Part shown: positions 35,459 to 44,731 of the stretch, one piece after another
Layout of the letters: each line of letters begins with the position of its first letter
Position numbering within the stretch: the stretch's first letter is position 1
Assembly (NCBI GenBank): GCA_025464445.1
Contig: JAODLY010000004.1
Location: 1-64,000 of the forward strand
Length of the DNA stretch: 64,000 bases
Source: Rhodoglobus sp.
GTDB taxonomy: Bacteria > Actinomycetota > Actinomycetes > Actinomycetales > Microbacteriaceae
Direction of reading: 5' to 3'
Notes under the pieces: model-generated
Databases searched by the model: none
Told to the model about the DNA's origin: nothing
What the model saw: only the letters and a program-made list of their open reading frames with translations
Position numbers and translations under genes: made by a program

Positions 35459-37419
35459 CCGCCACGGTTCTCGAGGGCCCAGCCCACGGCCCCTCCCGCC
35501 TCGCCGCAGCAGGTCGCCGACTCATCCGCGGACGCAAGGATGCCGCGGCCTGGGAGCGTCCTGCCCTGCTCGCCCTGCTCGGGATGACGGCAATTCTGTA
35601 TCTCGTCGACCTCTCGGTCAGCGGGTGGGCCAACTCCTTCTACTCCGCGGCCGCCCAGGCCGGGTCCGTGGACTGGACCGCATTCTTCTACGGCTCATCG
35701 GATGCCGGGAACTCGATAACCGTCGACAAGCCGCCCGCGAGCCTCTGGTTCATGGCGCTGTCGGTGCGCCTCTTCGGGTTGAGTTCCTTCAGCATCCTGC
35801 TGCCGCAGGCGCTCATGGGCGTGGCCACCGTCGGGGTGCTCTACGCGACGGTGCGCCGCAGGTTCCCGGCAGGTACGGCCCTGCTCGCCGGCGGCATCCT
35901 CGCGATCACGCCGGTGGCAGCGCTCATGTTCAGGTACAACAACCCGGACGCCTTGCTCGTGCTGCTCAGCTCGCTCGCCATCTACTTCACGTTGCGCGGC
36001 ATCGAATCCGGGGCGCTGAAATGGGTGCTCTGGGCCGGCGTCATGGTCGGCTTCGCTTTTCTCACCAAGCAGTTGCAGGCATTTCTTGTGCTCCCGGTGC
36101 TCGCCGGCGTCTACCTGTGGGCGGCGCCGCGCAGGTTCGTCACCCGCGCCTGGCATGCGCTCGCCGCGCTGGGCGCCGTGCTCGTCTCGGCTGGCTGGTG
36201 GGTAGCCGTTGTGCAGCTCGTGCCCGCGTCGCTGCGGCCGTACATAGGCGGTTCGCAGACGAACAGTTTTCTCGAGCTGACCTTCGGCTACAACGGCCTC
36301 GGCAGGCTCACCGGCCAGGAGACGGGAAGCGTCAGCGGCGGCGTGCAGCACTGGGGCGATACGGGCCCGCTGCGGCTGTTCAGCGGCGACATCGCCGGCC
36401 AGATCGCCTGGCTGCTGCCCGCCGCGATCATCTCGACGGTCGTGGCCCTCATACTCATGCGCAGGCTGCCGCGCACGGCGCCCACCCGGGCGATAGTGCT
36501 GCTGCTCGGCGGCACCCTCGTCGTGACAGCCCTCGCCTTCAGCTTCATGCAGGGCATCTTTCATGCGTACTACACGGTGGCGATCGCCCCCATGGTCGCG
36601 GGGGTCGTAGCGATAGGTGCCGGGATGCTGTGGTCGCGCCGCGAACGCCTGTGGGCGCGCGTGACGATGGCCGGGCTCGTTCTCGGCTCAGCGCTGCTCG
36701 CGTGGGGCGTGCTGTTGCTCGCCGGGTCGTGGTTGCCGTGGCTCAAGGTGGTGATCCTGTGCCTCGGTGTCGTGGGCGCGGTGCTGCTGCTGGTGACGCG
36801 CGGCGGCCGCGGGATGCGGCGGGTCGCGGCATCCACAGCGCTCGTCGCGGTGTTGCTCGGCCCGTTCGCCTACACGCTCCAGACGATCTCCACTGGACAC
36901 AGCGGCTCGATAGTCACCGCAGGGCCCGGCGTGAGTGGCGGCTCCCGCCCCGTGATCGTCGGAGCGCACAAAGGCCCACTCTTGCCGCCGTCATCCCTTG
37001 GGCAGTCCAAACCGGCGGCGCCGGTGCCCCCCGCGCGTCCGGGTGCGACGGGGCTCTCGCTCGGCGGCTTGCTCAATGCCGGCAACGTGACCACCCAGCT
37101 GGCGAAGGCGATCAGCCAGGACGCCTCCTCGTTCACGTGGGCGGCGGCGGCCCTCGGATCCAACGTCGCCGCCGGCTACCAGCTCGCCACCGGCTACCCG
37201 GTGATGGCTGTGGGTGGGTTCAACGGCAGCGACCCGTCGCCGACCCTCGCGCAGTTCCAGGCGCTCGTGGCCGAGGGGCGCATCCACTGGTTCATCGGCA
37301 GTGCGGTCGGCAGGCCCAACGGCGGCTCGCGGGATGGCGCGGCCATCTCCGCGTGGGTCACCGCCAACTACGCCCCGACGACTATCGGCTTCACCCGCCT
37401 ATACGACCTGTCGAACTAG
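35455..37419 (+). CDS. GT39/ArnT-like membrane glycosyltransferase
   Basis: This 654-residue membrane protein has about eleven to twelve helices. The GT39-style first loop reads SVDWTAFFYGSSDAGNSITVDKPPASLW with the Asp residues of the active site, and a soluble C-terminal domain of about 170 residues follows. It should transfer a sugar from a polyprenyl-phosphate donor to a wall polymer or protein outside the cell. The GTG start overlaps the GT2-GtrA stop (GTGA). The ORF-track entry from 34702 joins an unrelated upstream frame. Confidence 0.87.
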   Translation: MTATVLEGPAHGPSRLAAAGRRLIRGRKDAAAWERPALLALLGMTAILYLVDLSVSGWANSFYSAAAQAGSVDWTAFFYGSSDAGNSITVDKPPASLWFMALSVRLFGLSSFSILLPQALMGVATVGVLYATVRRRFPAGTALLAGGILAITPVAALMFRYNNPDALLVLLSSLAIYFTLRGIESGALKWVLWAGVMVGFAFLTKQLQAFLVLPVLAGVYLWAAPRRFVTRAWHALAALGAVLVSAGWWVAVVQLVPASLRPYIGGSQTNSFLELTFGYNGLGRLTGQETGSVSGGVQHWGDTGPLRLFSGDIAGQIAWLLPAAIISTVVALILMRRLPRTAPTRAIVLLLGGTLVVTALAFSFMQGIFHAYYTVAIAPMVAGVVAIGAGMLWSRRERLWARVTMAGLVLGSALLAWGVLLLAGSWLPWLKVVILCLGVVGAVLLLVTRGGRGMRRVAASTALVAVLLGPFAYTLQTISTGHSGSIVTAGPGVSGGSRPVIVGAHKGPLLPPSSLGQSKPAAPVPPARPGATGLSLGGLLNAGNVTTQLAKAISQDASSFTWAAAALGSNVAAGYQLATGYPVMAVGGFNGSDPSPTLAQFQALVAEGRIHWFIGSAVGRPNGGSRDGAAISAWVTANYAPTTIGFTRLYDLSN

Positions 37420-37490
37420 TTGGCGCTGGTTTCCGCCGGGCTGGCGGTAACTGCACGGCGGCGGCACCGCGGTCAGTGGATCATGGGACC

Positions 37491-38771
37491 ATGGCACACG
37501 TGATCGAAACCCCGGCCGTGCCACACACCGCGAAGCTGGGTCTCGGCCAGGCATCCGCGCTCTACATCGCGGCTGTGCTGGGCACCGGCATCCTCGTGCT
37601 CCCGGCTTTGGCTGCGGATGCCGCGGGGCCGGCGTCGATCGTCGCCGTGCTTGCCGTGCTGCTCGCCTCCATCCCGCTCGCCGGCACCTTCGCAGCGCTC
37701 GCCGCGAGGCATCCCGACGCCGGCGGTGTCGCCACGTTCGTGCGCCTCGCGCTCGGACCCACCGCCGCACGGATGAGCGGCTACTGGTTCTTCTTCGGAG
37801 TGAGTTTCGGCGCCCCGGTCGTCGCCATCCTCGGCGGGGAGTACGTCGTTGCCGCTGTCGGGGCCGACAGGTCGATCGTGCCGATCGTCGGACTCGCCTT
37901 CCTCGTCGTGCCCCTCATCGTCAACGTCTTCGGCCTGCGGGTGAGCGGGTCGCTGCAGCTCGGGCTCACCGCACTGCTGCTCGTCGTGGTGATCGGGGTC
38001 GTGGCCGTCTCGGTGCCCGCGACCAGGGCGTCGAACTTCACCCCATTCGCCCCGCACGGCTGGGCCGGCGTCGGCCTCGCGATAAGCCTGTTCGTGTGGG
38101 CGTTCGCGGGGTGGGAGGCCGTCACGCACATCGCCGGGGAGTTCCGCAACCCGCGCCGCGTCATCCCCGTCGCGACGGCCATCGCGATAGTCGTCGTCGG
38201 CGCCGCCTACCTCGCGCTGCAGGTCGTCACGGTGGGGGTGCTCGGGGCTGGCAAGCCGCACAGCCTCGTGCCGCTCATCGACCTCGTCTCCGTAACGGTG
38301 CCGGGCGTGGGCCCGATCGTGGTGGCGGTGATCTCGGCGGTGGTCGCCGTGGGCGTGCTGAACGCCTACATTCCGGCGTTCTCGAACCTCGCGGCATCCC
38401 TCGGTCGCGACGGGCACCTGCCCGCCTGGTTCGCGAAGGGGGCTGAGGCGGGCAGCGTGCCCCGCCGCGCGCTCGCGCTCTGGTCGGTCGTCGCGCTGAG
38501 CTACTTCGCGATCGCCGTGGCGTTCGGGCTGCAGCTCGAGCCGTTCATCCTCATCCACACCGCATCGATGGTGGCCGTGTACGCCCTCGGGATGCTCGCG
38601 GCAGTGCGCCTGCTCGACCGCTTCAGTGCAGGCTGGTGGATGGCCGTGGTCTCCGTCGTGCTCGTGGCGGGCCTACTCGTGCTCGCCGGCTGGCACCTCG
38701 TCGTGCCCGCCGCGCTCGCGGCCGTCGCCCTCGTGGTGACGCTGGTGAAGCGGCTCCGCGCGCGGGCTTGA
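37491..38771 (+). CDS. APC family amino acid permease, YjeH-like
   Basis: This 426-residue protein has about twelve membrane helices. The N-terminus (LGLGQASALYIAAVLGTGILVLPALAADAAGP) and HPDAGGVATFVRLALG are typical of the YjeH branch of the APC superfamily, known for export of methionine and branched-chain amino acids. The genes for transsulfuration lie 3-6 kb upstream, which would fit methionine or a related substrate, but this is only suggestive. The ATG at 37491 begins the homologous sequence; the 1048-residue ORF-track entry adds 622 codons from another frame. Confidence 0.85.
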   Translation: MAHVIETPAVPHTAKLGLGQASALYIAAVLGTGILVLPALAADAAGPASIVAVLAVLLASIPLAGTFAALAARHPDAGGVATFVRLALGPTAARMSGYWFFFGVSFGAPVVAILGGEYVVAAVGADRSIVPIVGLAFLVVPLIVNVFGLRVSGSLQLGLTALLLVVVIGVVAVSVPATRASNFTPFAPHGWAGVGLAISLFVWAFAGWEAVTHIAGEFRNPRRVIPVATAIAIVVVGAAYLALQVVTVGVLGAGKPHSLVPLIDLVSVTVPGVGPIVVAVISAVVAVGVLNAYIPAFSNLAASLGRDGHLPAWFAKGAEAGSVPRRALALWSVVALSYFAIAVAFGLQLEPFILIHTASMVAVYALGMLAAVRLLDRFSAGWWMAVVSVVLVAGLLVLAGWHLVVPAALAAVALVVTLVKRLRARA

Positions 38772-38821
38772 GAAGCGGGCCACGACCGGCCATGCACCCG
38801 AGGCGCCGCGGTGCGGCCGAG

Positions 38822-40045
38822 CTAGGCCCGGCCTGACGCTGCCCGCGACCGCCGCGACAGCGAGTCGATGATTACCGCGAGCAGCAGCACGAGGCCGGTG
38901 ATCATGTAACGCACCGATGAGTCGAGGTTCAGCAGGGTCAACCCGGACGTGATCGACATGATCACGAGGATGCCGAGCACAGCGGAGAATGCCGAACCCC
39001 TGCCGCCGAACAGGCTCGTTCCGCCGATTACCGCGGCGGCGATCGCCGTGAGATTGGTGTCGGCGCCGCCGCTGCCCTGGTTGGCGGCCGCAAGTCGCGC
39101 CGCGGCGAACAGGCCGCCGAGGGCGGCGAACGTCGAGCAGAGCACGAACACGGAGATGTACACCCGGTCGACCCGGATGCCTGCCCGCCTGGCAGCCTCG
39201 ACGTTGCCTCCCACGGCGAACACCGATCGCCCCCAGGCGGTGCGGGTAAGGAACATGTGCACAACCACGACGAGCAGCAGGAACACCGCGAACATCGCGC
39301 CAACACCCCTCGTGAGGTTCAGGTACCAGGCGGCCGATTCGAGCACAACGAGAATCGCGGCCGTTCGTGCGACTATCACGGCGACCGGCGTCGAGGTGAG
39401 CCCCGCGTCGGTGCGCCGCCGCGCCCGGGTGAACTCGCCAACGAAGTAGCTCGCAGCGGACAGCCCGACGAGGCTGTACGAGGCCCAGGCGGGCAGAAAC
39501 CACTGCTGGCCGAACTGTACGAGCAGCGAGTCGAACGGGATGTTTATCGACCCCGTCTTGCCGAGCACGAAGAGTTGCAGCCCGAGAAAGCCGAGCAGGC
39601 CGGCGAGCGTGATGACGAAGCTCGGCACGCCGAAGCGGGTGCGTAGCACCCCGAACAGCAGGCCGATGAGCGCGCCGGTCACCAGGGAGCCGAGGATGAC
39701 GATCGGCATCGGCAGTCCGAGCTGCACGTAGCCGACGGCCAGGATCGCTGAAGACAGCCCGCTCACCGCGCCGACCGAGAGGTCGATCTCGCCGAGCAGC
39801 AGCACGAGCACGATGCCGATCGCGAGCGTGCCGACGGCGGCGCACTGCATGGTGAGGTTCACGAGATTGGTGCTCGACAGGAACGTGGGGTTGAGCACCT
39901 GGAAGATGCCGCAGATGAGCACGAGGCCCACGATCACCGGCAGGGAGCCGAGATCCCCGCCGCGGATGCGGGTGACCATGCCGGTTATCGCCCGGCGCGC
40001 GCCCGCCGGGGCGAGCCGGTCATCCTGTGGTTCGGCTGAGGTCAC
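38822..40045 (-). CDS. xylH: Xylose-type sugar ABC transporter permease
   Basis: This 407-residue permease is of the ribose/xylose class with ten or more helices. It contains the LGEIDLSVGAVSGLSS and GGNVEAARRAGIRVDRV loop motifs of XylH. It overlaps the ATPase gene by 4 nt and is the last gene of the xylose block. It should import D-xylose together with the 40042 ATPase and the 40891 lipoprotein. Its length and the long loop of about 40 residues between helices fit XylH (about 393 residues) better than RbsC. Confidence 0.85.
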   Translation of the reverse strand: MTSAEPQDDRLAPAGARRAITGMVTRIRGGDLGSLPVIVGLVLICGIFQVLNPTFLSSTNLVNLTMQCAAVGTLAIGIVLVLLLGEIDLSVGAVSGLSSAILAVGYVQLGLPMPIVILGSLVTGALIGLLFGVLRTRFGVPSFVITLAGLLGFLGLQLFVLGKTGSINIPFDSLLVQFGQQWFLPAWASYSLVGLSAASYFVGEFTRARRRTDAGLTSTPVAVIVARTAAILVVLESAAWYLNLTRGVGAMFAVFLLLVVVVHMFLTRTAWGRSVFAVGGNVEAARRAGIRVDRVYISVFVLCSTFAALGGLFAAARLAAANQGSGGADTNLTAIAAAVIGGTSLFGGRGSAFSAVLGILVIMSITSGLTLLNLDSSVRYMITGLVLLLAVIIDSLSRRSRAASGRA

Positions 40046-40872
40046 GAACGGGCATCCCGGCGCAACTGCACGACTTCGGCGTCTTTGGAAGCCCTGCGAG
40101 TGACCGAGTTGTCTGACGCGCCGGTGATCGCGGCGATGATCATCTCGCTTGTGACGTCGGCGACCCTGAACTCGCCGTTGTTGCGGCCGAGCCGAAGCAC
40201 GACTATGCGATCGGCGACAGCCTGCACGTCGGCGATGTTGTGGCTGACGAGGATGACGCCGAGGCCGCGTTCGCGGAGCCGCTCGATGAGGTTGAGCACC
40301 TCAGCAGTCTGTGCGACGCCGAGTGCGGCGGTGGGTTCGTCGAGGATCACCACGCTCGGGTCACCGATGAGCGAGCGGGCGATCGCGACAGTCTGGCGCT
40401 GTCCGCCGGAAAGCGAAGCGACGGGCACCCGCACCGAGGGGATGCGGGCGCTGAGTTCGCGCAGCAGGGTCCAGGAGCGCTGCTCCATCTCGACCTCGTC
40501 GAGGCCGCCGCCCTTGCGCAGTTCGCGGCCGAGCCACAGGTTCGAGACGACATCGAGGTTGTCGCATAGTGCGAGATCCTGGAACACCGTGGCGATGCCG
40601 AGGTCGCGCGCATCGGTCGGGCTCGCGATGGCGGTGATGCCGCCGGAGAAGGCGATGGTGCCCTCATCCTGCGGATGCACGCCCGCGAGGATCTTGACGA
40701 GTGTCGACTTTCCCGCGCCGTTATCGCCGACGATGGCGACCACCTCGCCCGGGTACACGTCGAGGTCGACGGCGTTGAGCACGTGCACGGCGCCGAAGCG
40801 CTTGCTGATGCCGCGCAGCGAAAGCAGTTGCTCAGCGGTGCGCACAACGGTCGGCACCGGAAGGTAGGTCAT
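40042..40872 (-). CDS. Single-domain sugar ABC transporter ATPase
   Basis: This ATPase of about 276 residues has Walker A GDNGAGKSTLVKIL, signature LSGGQRQTVAIARSL and Walker B VVILDEPTAAL. It has only one ABC domain, unlike XylG, which has two in tandem, so it resembles FrcA-type transporters and must act as a homodimer. The ATG at 40872 is preferred because GGGGAGG lies 10 nt upstream; the GTG at 40881 is too close to it. It overlaps the permease gene by 4 nt. Confidence 0.88.
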   Translation of the reverse strand: MTYLPVPTVVRTAEQLLSLRGISKRFGAVHVLNAVDLDVYPGEVVAIVGDNGAGKSTLVKILAGVHPQDEGTIAFSGGITAIASPTDARDLGIATVFQDLALCDNLDVVSNLWLGRELRKGGGLDEVEMEQRSWTLLRELSARIPSVRVPVASLSGGQRQTVAIARSLIGDPSVVILDEPTAALGVAQTAEVLNLIERLRERGLGVILVSHNIADVQAVADRIVVLRLGRNNGEFRVADVTSEMIIAAITGASDNSVTRRASKDAEVVQLRRDARS

Positions 40873-40890
40873 GTCCTGCACACCTCCCCG

Positions 40891-41958
40891 CTATCGGATT
40901 CCCGCGGCGGCGCAGGCCGCGGCGTATTCGGCGGTACAGATCTGGGCGACCGTGTAACTTCCCCCGGAAACAACAGTACCCATGATGTTGTCGATGGTGA
41001 CCGCGACGGGATCGAACAGGGTGGTGGGCACCCCCCCGATCGTCGTCTTGCCGGTGACTGGCTGGCCCTTCACGAGCTTGACGGCGATCTCCGCGGCGAG
41101 TCCGGCCTCATCCCGTATCGGCTTGAAGACAGTCATGTACTGGTCGCCGGAAACTATGCGCTGGATGCCCGCGAGCTCGGCATCCTGACCGGTCACTATC
41201 GGCAGCGGGGAGACGTCGGCCGCGCGCAGGGCCGCGATGGCACCGCCGGCGATGCCATCGTTCGCGGCGTACACGGCGGCGATCTGCCCGTCGTATTGCG
41301 TGATCTGGCCGGCCACCCACTCCTGCGCCTTGTCCGGGCTCCAGTCCGGGGTGTCGAACTCGGCGAGCACGGGGAAGGCACTGCCGCTGATGCTCGCGAG
41401 CGCGCCCTGCTTGAACTGCGCCGCGTTGTTGTCGGTCGGCGAACCGTTGACCATGAGGATGCCGCCGCGCGCGCCATCCTTCGTGAGCTTCTCGATGAGC
41501 GCCTCGCCCTGCAGCGAGCCGACCTTCTCGTTGTCGAAAGACACGTAGAACGCGAGCTGGCCGCCCGTGATCAGGCGGTCGTAGGCGATCACCGGCACAC
41601 CCTGGGCGTTGGCGGCGGCGACGATGCTCGCCGCGGCCGCGGAGTCGACCGGGTCGAGCACGAGCACTTTGGCGCCGGATGCCAGGGCGGATTCGGCCTG
41701 GGACTGCTGTGCCGCGGCATCCTGGTCGGCATTCGAATAGAGCACGTCGTAGTTGCCGAGCTCAGCTATGCGCTGCTCGAAGAATGGGCGGTCGAATGCC
41801 GCATAGCGGGCGGTCTTCGAGTCGGGAAGCAGCAGCGCGATCTTCACGCCGCCATCGTTTGCGCTCGCACAGCCGGCAAGACCCGTGGATGCCGCGATCA
41901 TCACGCCGAGCGCTGCGACGATCACCAGCCAGCGGCGGCCGGTCAGCGGGGGCCTCAC
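40891..41958 (-). CDS. xylF: Xylose-type substrate-binding lipoprotein
   Basis: This 355-residue ribose/xylose-class binding protein has a lipoprotein signal ending LAGC (Cys30). KIALLLPDSKTARY, SNADQDAAAQQSQAESALASGAKVLVLDPVD and YAANDGIAGGAIAAL match the XylF/ChvE branch. The GTG at 41958 is chosen as the last start that keeps the full signal; no strong ribosome site is visible. It lies between the ROK gene and the ATPase gene on the same strand, consistent with xylose uptake. Confidence 0.85.
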   Translation of the reverse strand: MRPPLTGRRWLVIVAALGVMIAASTGLAGCASANDGGVKIALLLPDSKTARYAAFDRPFFEQRIAELGNYDVLYSNADQDAAAQQSQAESALASGAKVLVLDPVDSAAAASIVAAANAQGVPVIAYDRLITGGQLAFYVSFDNEKVGSLQGEALIEKLTKDGARGGILMVNGSPTDNNAAQFKQGALASISGSAFPVLAEFDTPDWSPDKAQEWVAGQITQYDGQIAAVYAANDGIAGGAIAALRAADVSPLPIVTGQDAELAGIQRIVSGDQYMTVFKPIRDEAGLAAEIAVKLVKGQPVTGKTTIGGVPTTLFDPVAVTIDNIMGTVVSGGSYTVAQICTAEYAAACAAAGIR

Positions 41959-41989
41959 GGGCGGCGCCCGATCCCCAGCGTGATGGCGG

Positions 41990-43177
41990 TCATCGCGCGA
42001 ACGTCCGCAACTCGGCTTCGAGCCCGACGTTCTCGATCGCGAGGGCGAGGCTGCCGAGCAGCTCCGCGCGGTCGCCGAGCTCACCCTGCACGATGTCTGG
42101 GATGCCGTCTGAGCCGGCGAGAGCCGACCTGTCGAGAGCGTGGCGCATGGGGGCGAGCAGTATCTCGCCGGCCTGCGCGAGCTCCCCGCCCACGACGAAC
42201 AGCTCTGGATCGATGAGGTTCGAGAGGCTCGCCGCGGCGATGCCGATGTGCCTGCCGGCATCGGCGATCACCCGGCGGGCGGATGAGTCCCCGGAGTCTG
42301 CCCGCAGCAGCAGGTCGCGGATGCGCTGCATGCCCGGGTCGTCCCTGAACAGCTCGAGCAGCGCGGGCGCGCCGACGAGGGTGTCGAGGCAACCCCGGCT
42401 GCCGCAGCGGCAGATGGGGCCGTTCTCGTCGATGGTGACGTGGCCGATCTGCCCGGCCTTGCCCGTCACGCCGTGGTAGATCGCGCCGTTGATCACGAGG
42501 CCAGCGCTCACGCCGTGGCCGATCCGCAGATAGGCGGCGCCCCTCGTGCCGCGGGCGGCGCCGAACCGCGCTTCAGCGAGACCCCCGAGGTTCGCCTCGT
42601 TGTCGACGAACACCTGCGCGCCGATCCGGTTGGCCATGACCTCTGCGACATCGACACCCTGCCAGCCGCGCAGCAGGCCCGGCGTCGCGATCATGCCGGT
42701 GCGGATGTCGAGGGGGGCCGGGAGCGCGATCCCCACCGCGAGCAGCTCGGAGAATGTGGCATCCACCGATTCGAGCATGTCGCTGAGCAGCAGGGTCGCC
42801 CGGTCGAGCTCACGGTCGTGCCTGTGGTCGAGCGCGAGCGGAACGTGGTGCTCGGCGACGACAGTGCGGCTGATGTCGGAGATCGCAACGCGCAGGTGCC
42901 TTGCCGAGAAGTGCAGGCCGGCCACGAGGCCGAGGGTGCGGGCGAGGGTCACTTCCGTCGCGCGCCTGCCGCTACGCGAGGTCACAGAGGTGTTGAGCAC
43001 GCCCGATGCCGCGAGCTCCTTGACGATGTTGGAGACAGTCGCGGGGGAGAGCCCGGTCGAGCCGGCGAGCTCGACCTGGGTCAGGTGGCCGTGCCGTTTG
43101 AGGGCGTCGAGGATGCGCGCGCGATTCGCCTCTCGCAGGGAGGTCTGCGACCCCGGCGTCGGGTTACGGCTCTGCAC
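41990..43177 (-). CDS. xylR: ROK family regulator of the xylose cluster
   Basis: This regulator of about 395 residues has an N-terminal winged helix (HLTQVELAGSTGLSPATVSNIVKELAASGVL) and a ROK domain keeping GQIGHVTI ... CRCGSRGCLD as the zinc site. The GTG at 43177 starts the conserved sequence; the ORF track runs over 100 codons too far upstream. It lies between xylB and the binding-protein gene. By family it should be the xylose-responsive repressor XylR, acting at sites near xylA and perhaps near xylB. Confidence 0.85.
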   Translation of the reverse strand: MQSRNPTPGSQTSLREANRARILDALKRHGHLTQVELAGSTGLSPATVSNIVKELAASGVLNTSVTSRSGRRATEVTLARTLGLVAGLHFSARHLRVAISDISRTVVAEHHVPLALDHRHDRELDRATLLLSDMLESVDATFSELLAVGIALPAPLDIRTGMIATPGLLRGWQGVDVAEVMANRIGAQVFVDNEANLGGLAEARFGAARGTRGAAYLRIGHGVSAGLVINGAIYHGVTGKAGQIGHVTIDENGPICRCGSRGCLDTLVGAPALLELFRDDPGMQRIRDLLLRADSGDSSARRVIADAGRHIGIAAASLSNLIDPELFVVGGELAQAGEILLAPMRHALDRSALAGSDGIPDIVQGELGDRAELLGSLALAIENVGLEAELRTFAR

Positions 43178-43212
43178 GAGGCCACGATACTCTCGAAGCG
43201 CCGCGGCACCCC

Positions 43213-44592
43213 TCACGCGCGGGCTGTGTAGTTCGCGCGGATGACGGCTCTCGTGTCCACGGCGGGGCTCGCGACGACGGCGACGGGCCAGTCCGGCAAC
43301 GTGCCGTCGAGCACCCAGGCCGCCTGCCTGGCCGCCCCGATCGCGACGTACTCCGCGGGCGACGGCACGAACACGGGCACCGAGAAGACCTGCGCAGCGA
43401 TCACGCCCACCGCGGGATTCTGCGCGGCGCCCCCGATGAGCAGGATGCGGCGGGCATCCACGCCGCGGCTCGTCAACGCGTCGAGGCCGTCCGCGAGGGC
43501 GCACAGCATGCCCTCGATCGCGGCGCGGGCGAGGTCTGCGCGAGTCGTCGACGCGAGGGTCATGCCGAAGAGGGTGGCCGTGGCATCCGGCCGGTTGGGG
43601 GTGCGCTCACCCTCGAAGTACGGCTGCAGCACGAGGCCGTGCGCGCCCGGCTCCGCCTCGAGCGCGAGGTGTCCGAGTTCGTGGTGGTCGACGCCGAGCA
43701 GTGCGGCGACCGCGTCGAGGATGCGCGCGGCATTCAGCGTCGCGATGAGCGGCAGGAACTGGCCGCTCGCATCCGCGAAGCCGGCGACGGTTCCCGACTC
43801 GTCTTCGACAGGTCGGTCGGTGACGGCGAACACTGTGCCGCTCGTGCCGATCGAGATGACCACATCGCCGGTCGCGGCGCCGAGCCCGAGGGCCGCACCG
43901 GCGTTGTCGCCCGCGCCGGGCCCGATGAGCATCGCGCCGACCTTTCCCGCACTCTCGCCCGGGCCGAGCACCCGCGGCAGGATGACCGGCTGCTTGAGCG
44001 CCAGCCCGAGCAGCTCGAGGTCATAATCGCCGGTAGACGGGCTCCAGTACGAGGTGCCGCTCGCGTCCGACCTGTCGGTCACGAGTTCGTCGAGTTGCGG
44101 GTTGTCCGGTCCGAAACCGCGCAACCGCCAGGTGAGCCAGTCGTGCGGCAACGCCACGGCTGCCACCTTCGCGGCATTCTCCGGCTCCGCATCGGCGAGC
44201 CAGCGCAGCTTGGTGAGCGTGAACGACGCGACAGGCACCGAGCCGCTGCGCCTCGCGAACTCGGCGGCGCCTACCTCCGCGATGAGCGCACTCGCCGCAC
44301 CGCTCGACCTCGTGTCGTTCCAGAGCAGGGCCGGCCGGATGACGCGTCCCCCCGCGTCGAGCACCACCATGCCATGCTGCTGCCCGCCGACGGAGATCGC
44401 GGCCACGTCGTCGAGTCCACCGGCGTCCGCGATCGCGGCCTGGAGCGCATCCCACCATGCCTGCGGGTCCACCTCGGTTCCGACGGGGTGGGTGGCGCGG
44501 CCCTCGCGCACGATGGCGCCGGTCGCGGCATCCACGATGACTACCTTGCAGCTCTGGGTTGACGAGTCGACGCCGGCGACCAATTGGGTCAT
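43213..44592 (-). CDS. xylB: Xylulokinase
   Basis: This 459-residue FGGY-family kinase has an ATP-site start [21 protein letters not shown], a central [11 protein letters not shown], and a C-terminal [13 protein letters not shown]. It phosphorylates D-xylulose to D-xylulose 5-phosphate for the pentose phosphate pathway. The ATG at 44592 has GGAGA 8 nt upstream; the ORF track starts 5 codons earlier. Between it and xylA lies a very strong terminator, so expression relative to xylA is likely reduced or from its own promoter. Confidence 0.92.
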   Translation of the reverse strand: MTQLVAGVDSSTQSCKVVIVDAATGAIVREGRATHPVGTEVDPQAWWDALQAAIADAGGLDDVAAISVGGQQHGMVVLDAGGRVIRPALLWNDTRSSGAASALIAEVGAAEFARRSGSVPVASFTLTKLRWLADAEPENAAKVAAVALPHDWLTWRLRGFGPDNPQLDELVTDRSDASGTSYWSPSTGDYDLELLGLALKQPVILPRVLGPGESAGKVGAMLIGPGAGDNAGAALGLGAATGDVVISIGTSGTVFAVTDRPVEDESGTVAGFADASGQFLPLIATLNAARILDAVAALLGVDHHELGHLALEAEPGAHGLVLQPYFEGERTPNRPDATATLFGMTLASTTRADLARAAIEGMLCALADGLDALTSRGVDARRILLIGGAAQNPAVGVIAAQVFSVPVFVPSPAEYVAIGAARQAAWVLDGTLPDWPVAVVASPAVDTRAVIRANYTARA

Positions 44593-44660
44593 GTCAGGGT
44601 TCTCCAAGCCACGGGCGCCGAGGTGGCGCTTCGATTGTTCACTGCCTTTGGTCTCGGCGC

Positions 44661-44685
44661 CAACTTACGCAACGAGACAACTTAC
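44661..44685. repeat. Direct repeat between xylA terminator and xylB
   Basis: CAACTTAC occurs twice, 17 nt apart (44661-44668 and 44678-44685), about 80 nt before the xylB start. It could be an operator for the nearby ROK regulator at a separate xylB promoter. Confidence 0.4.
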
Positions 44686-44701
44686 CCTCATGCCGCGCGC
44701 C

Positions 44702-44731
44702 AAAAAAGAGACGAATCGTCGTCTCTTTTTT
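44702..44731. terminator. Strong intrinsic terminator between xylA and xylB
   Basis: AAAAAAGAGACGA and TCGTCTCTTTTTT form a perfect 13-bp stem around an ATCG loop, with GC-rich flanks that extend the pairing. T tracts exist on both strands. The xylA stop codon (TAA) lies in its arm. Confidence 0.9.

Noticed and set aside
35625-37490. The first 622 codons of the 1048-residue ORF
   Set aside because: This is a +1 frame shadow of the GT39-like gene. Only the portion from 37491 encodes the permease.
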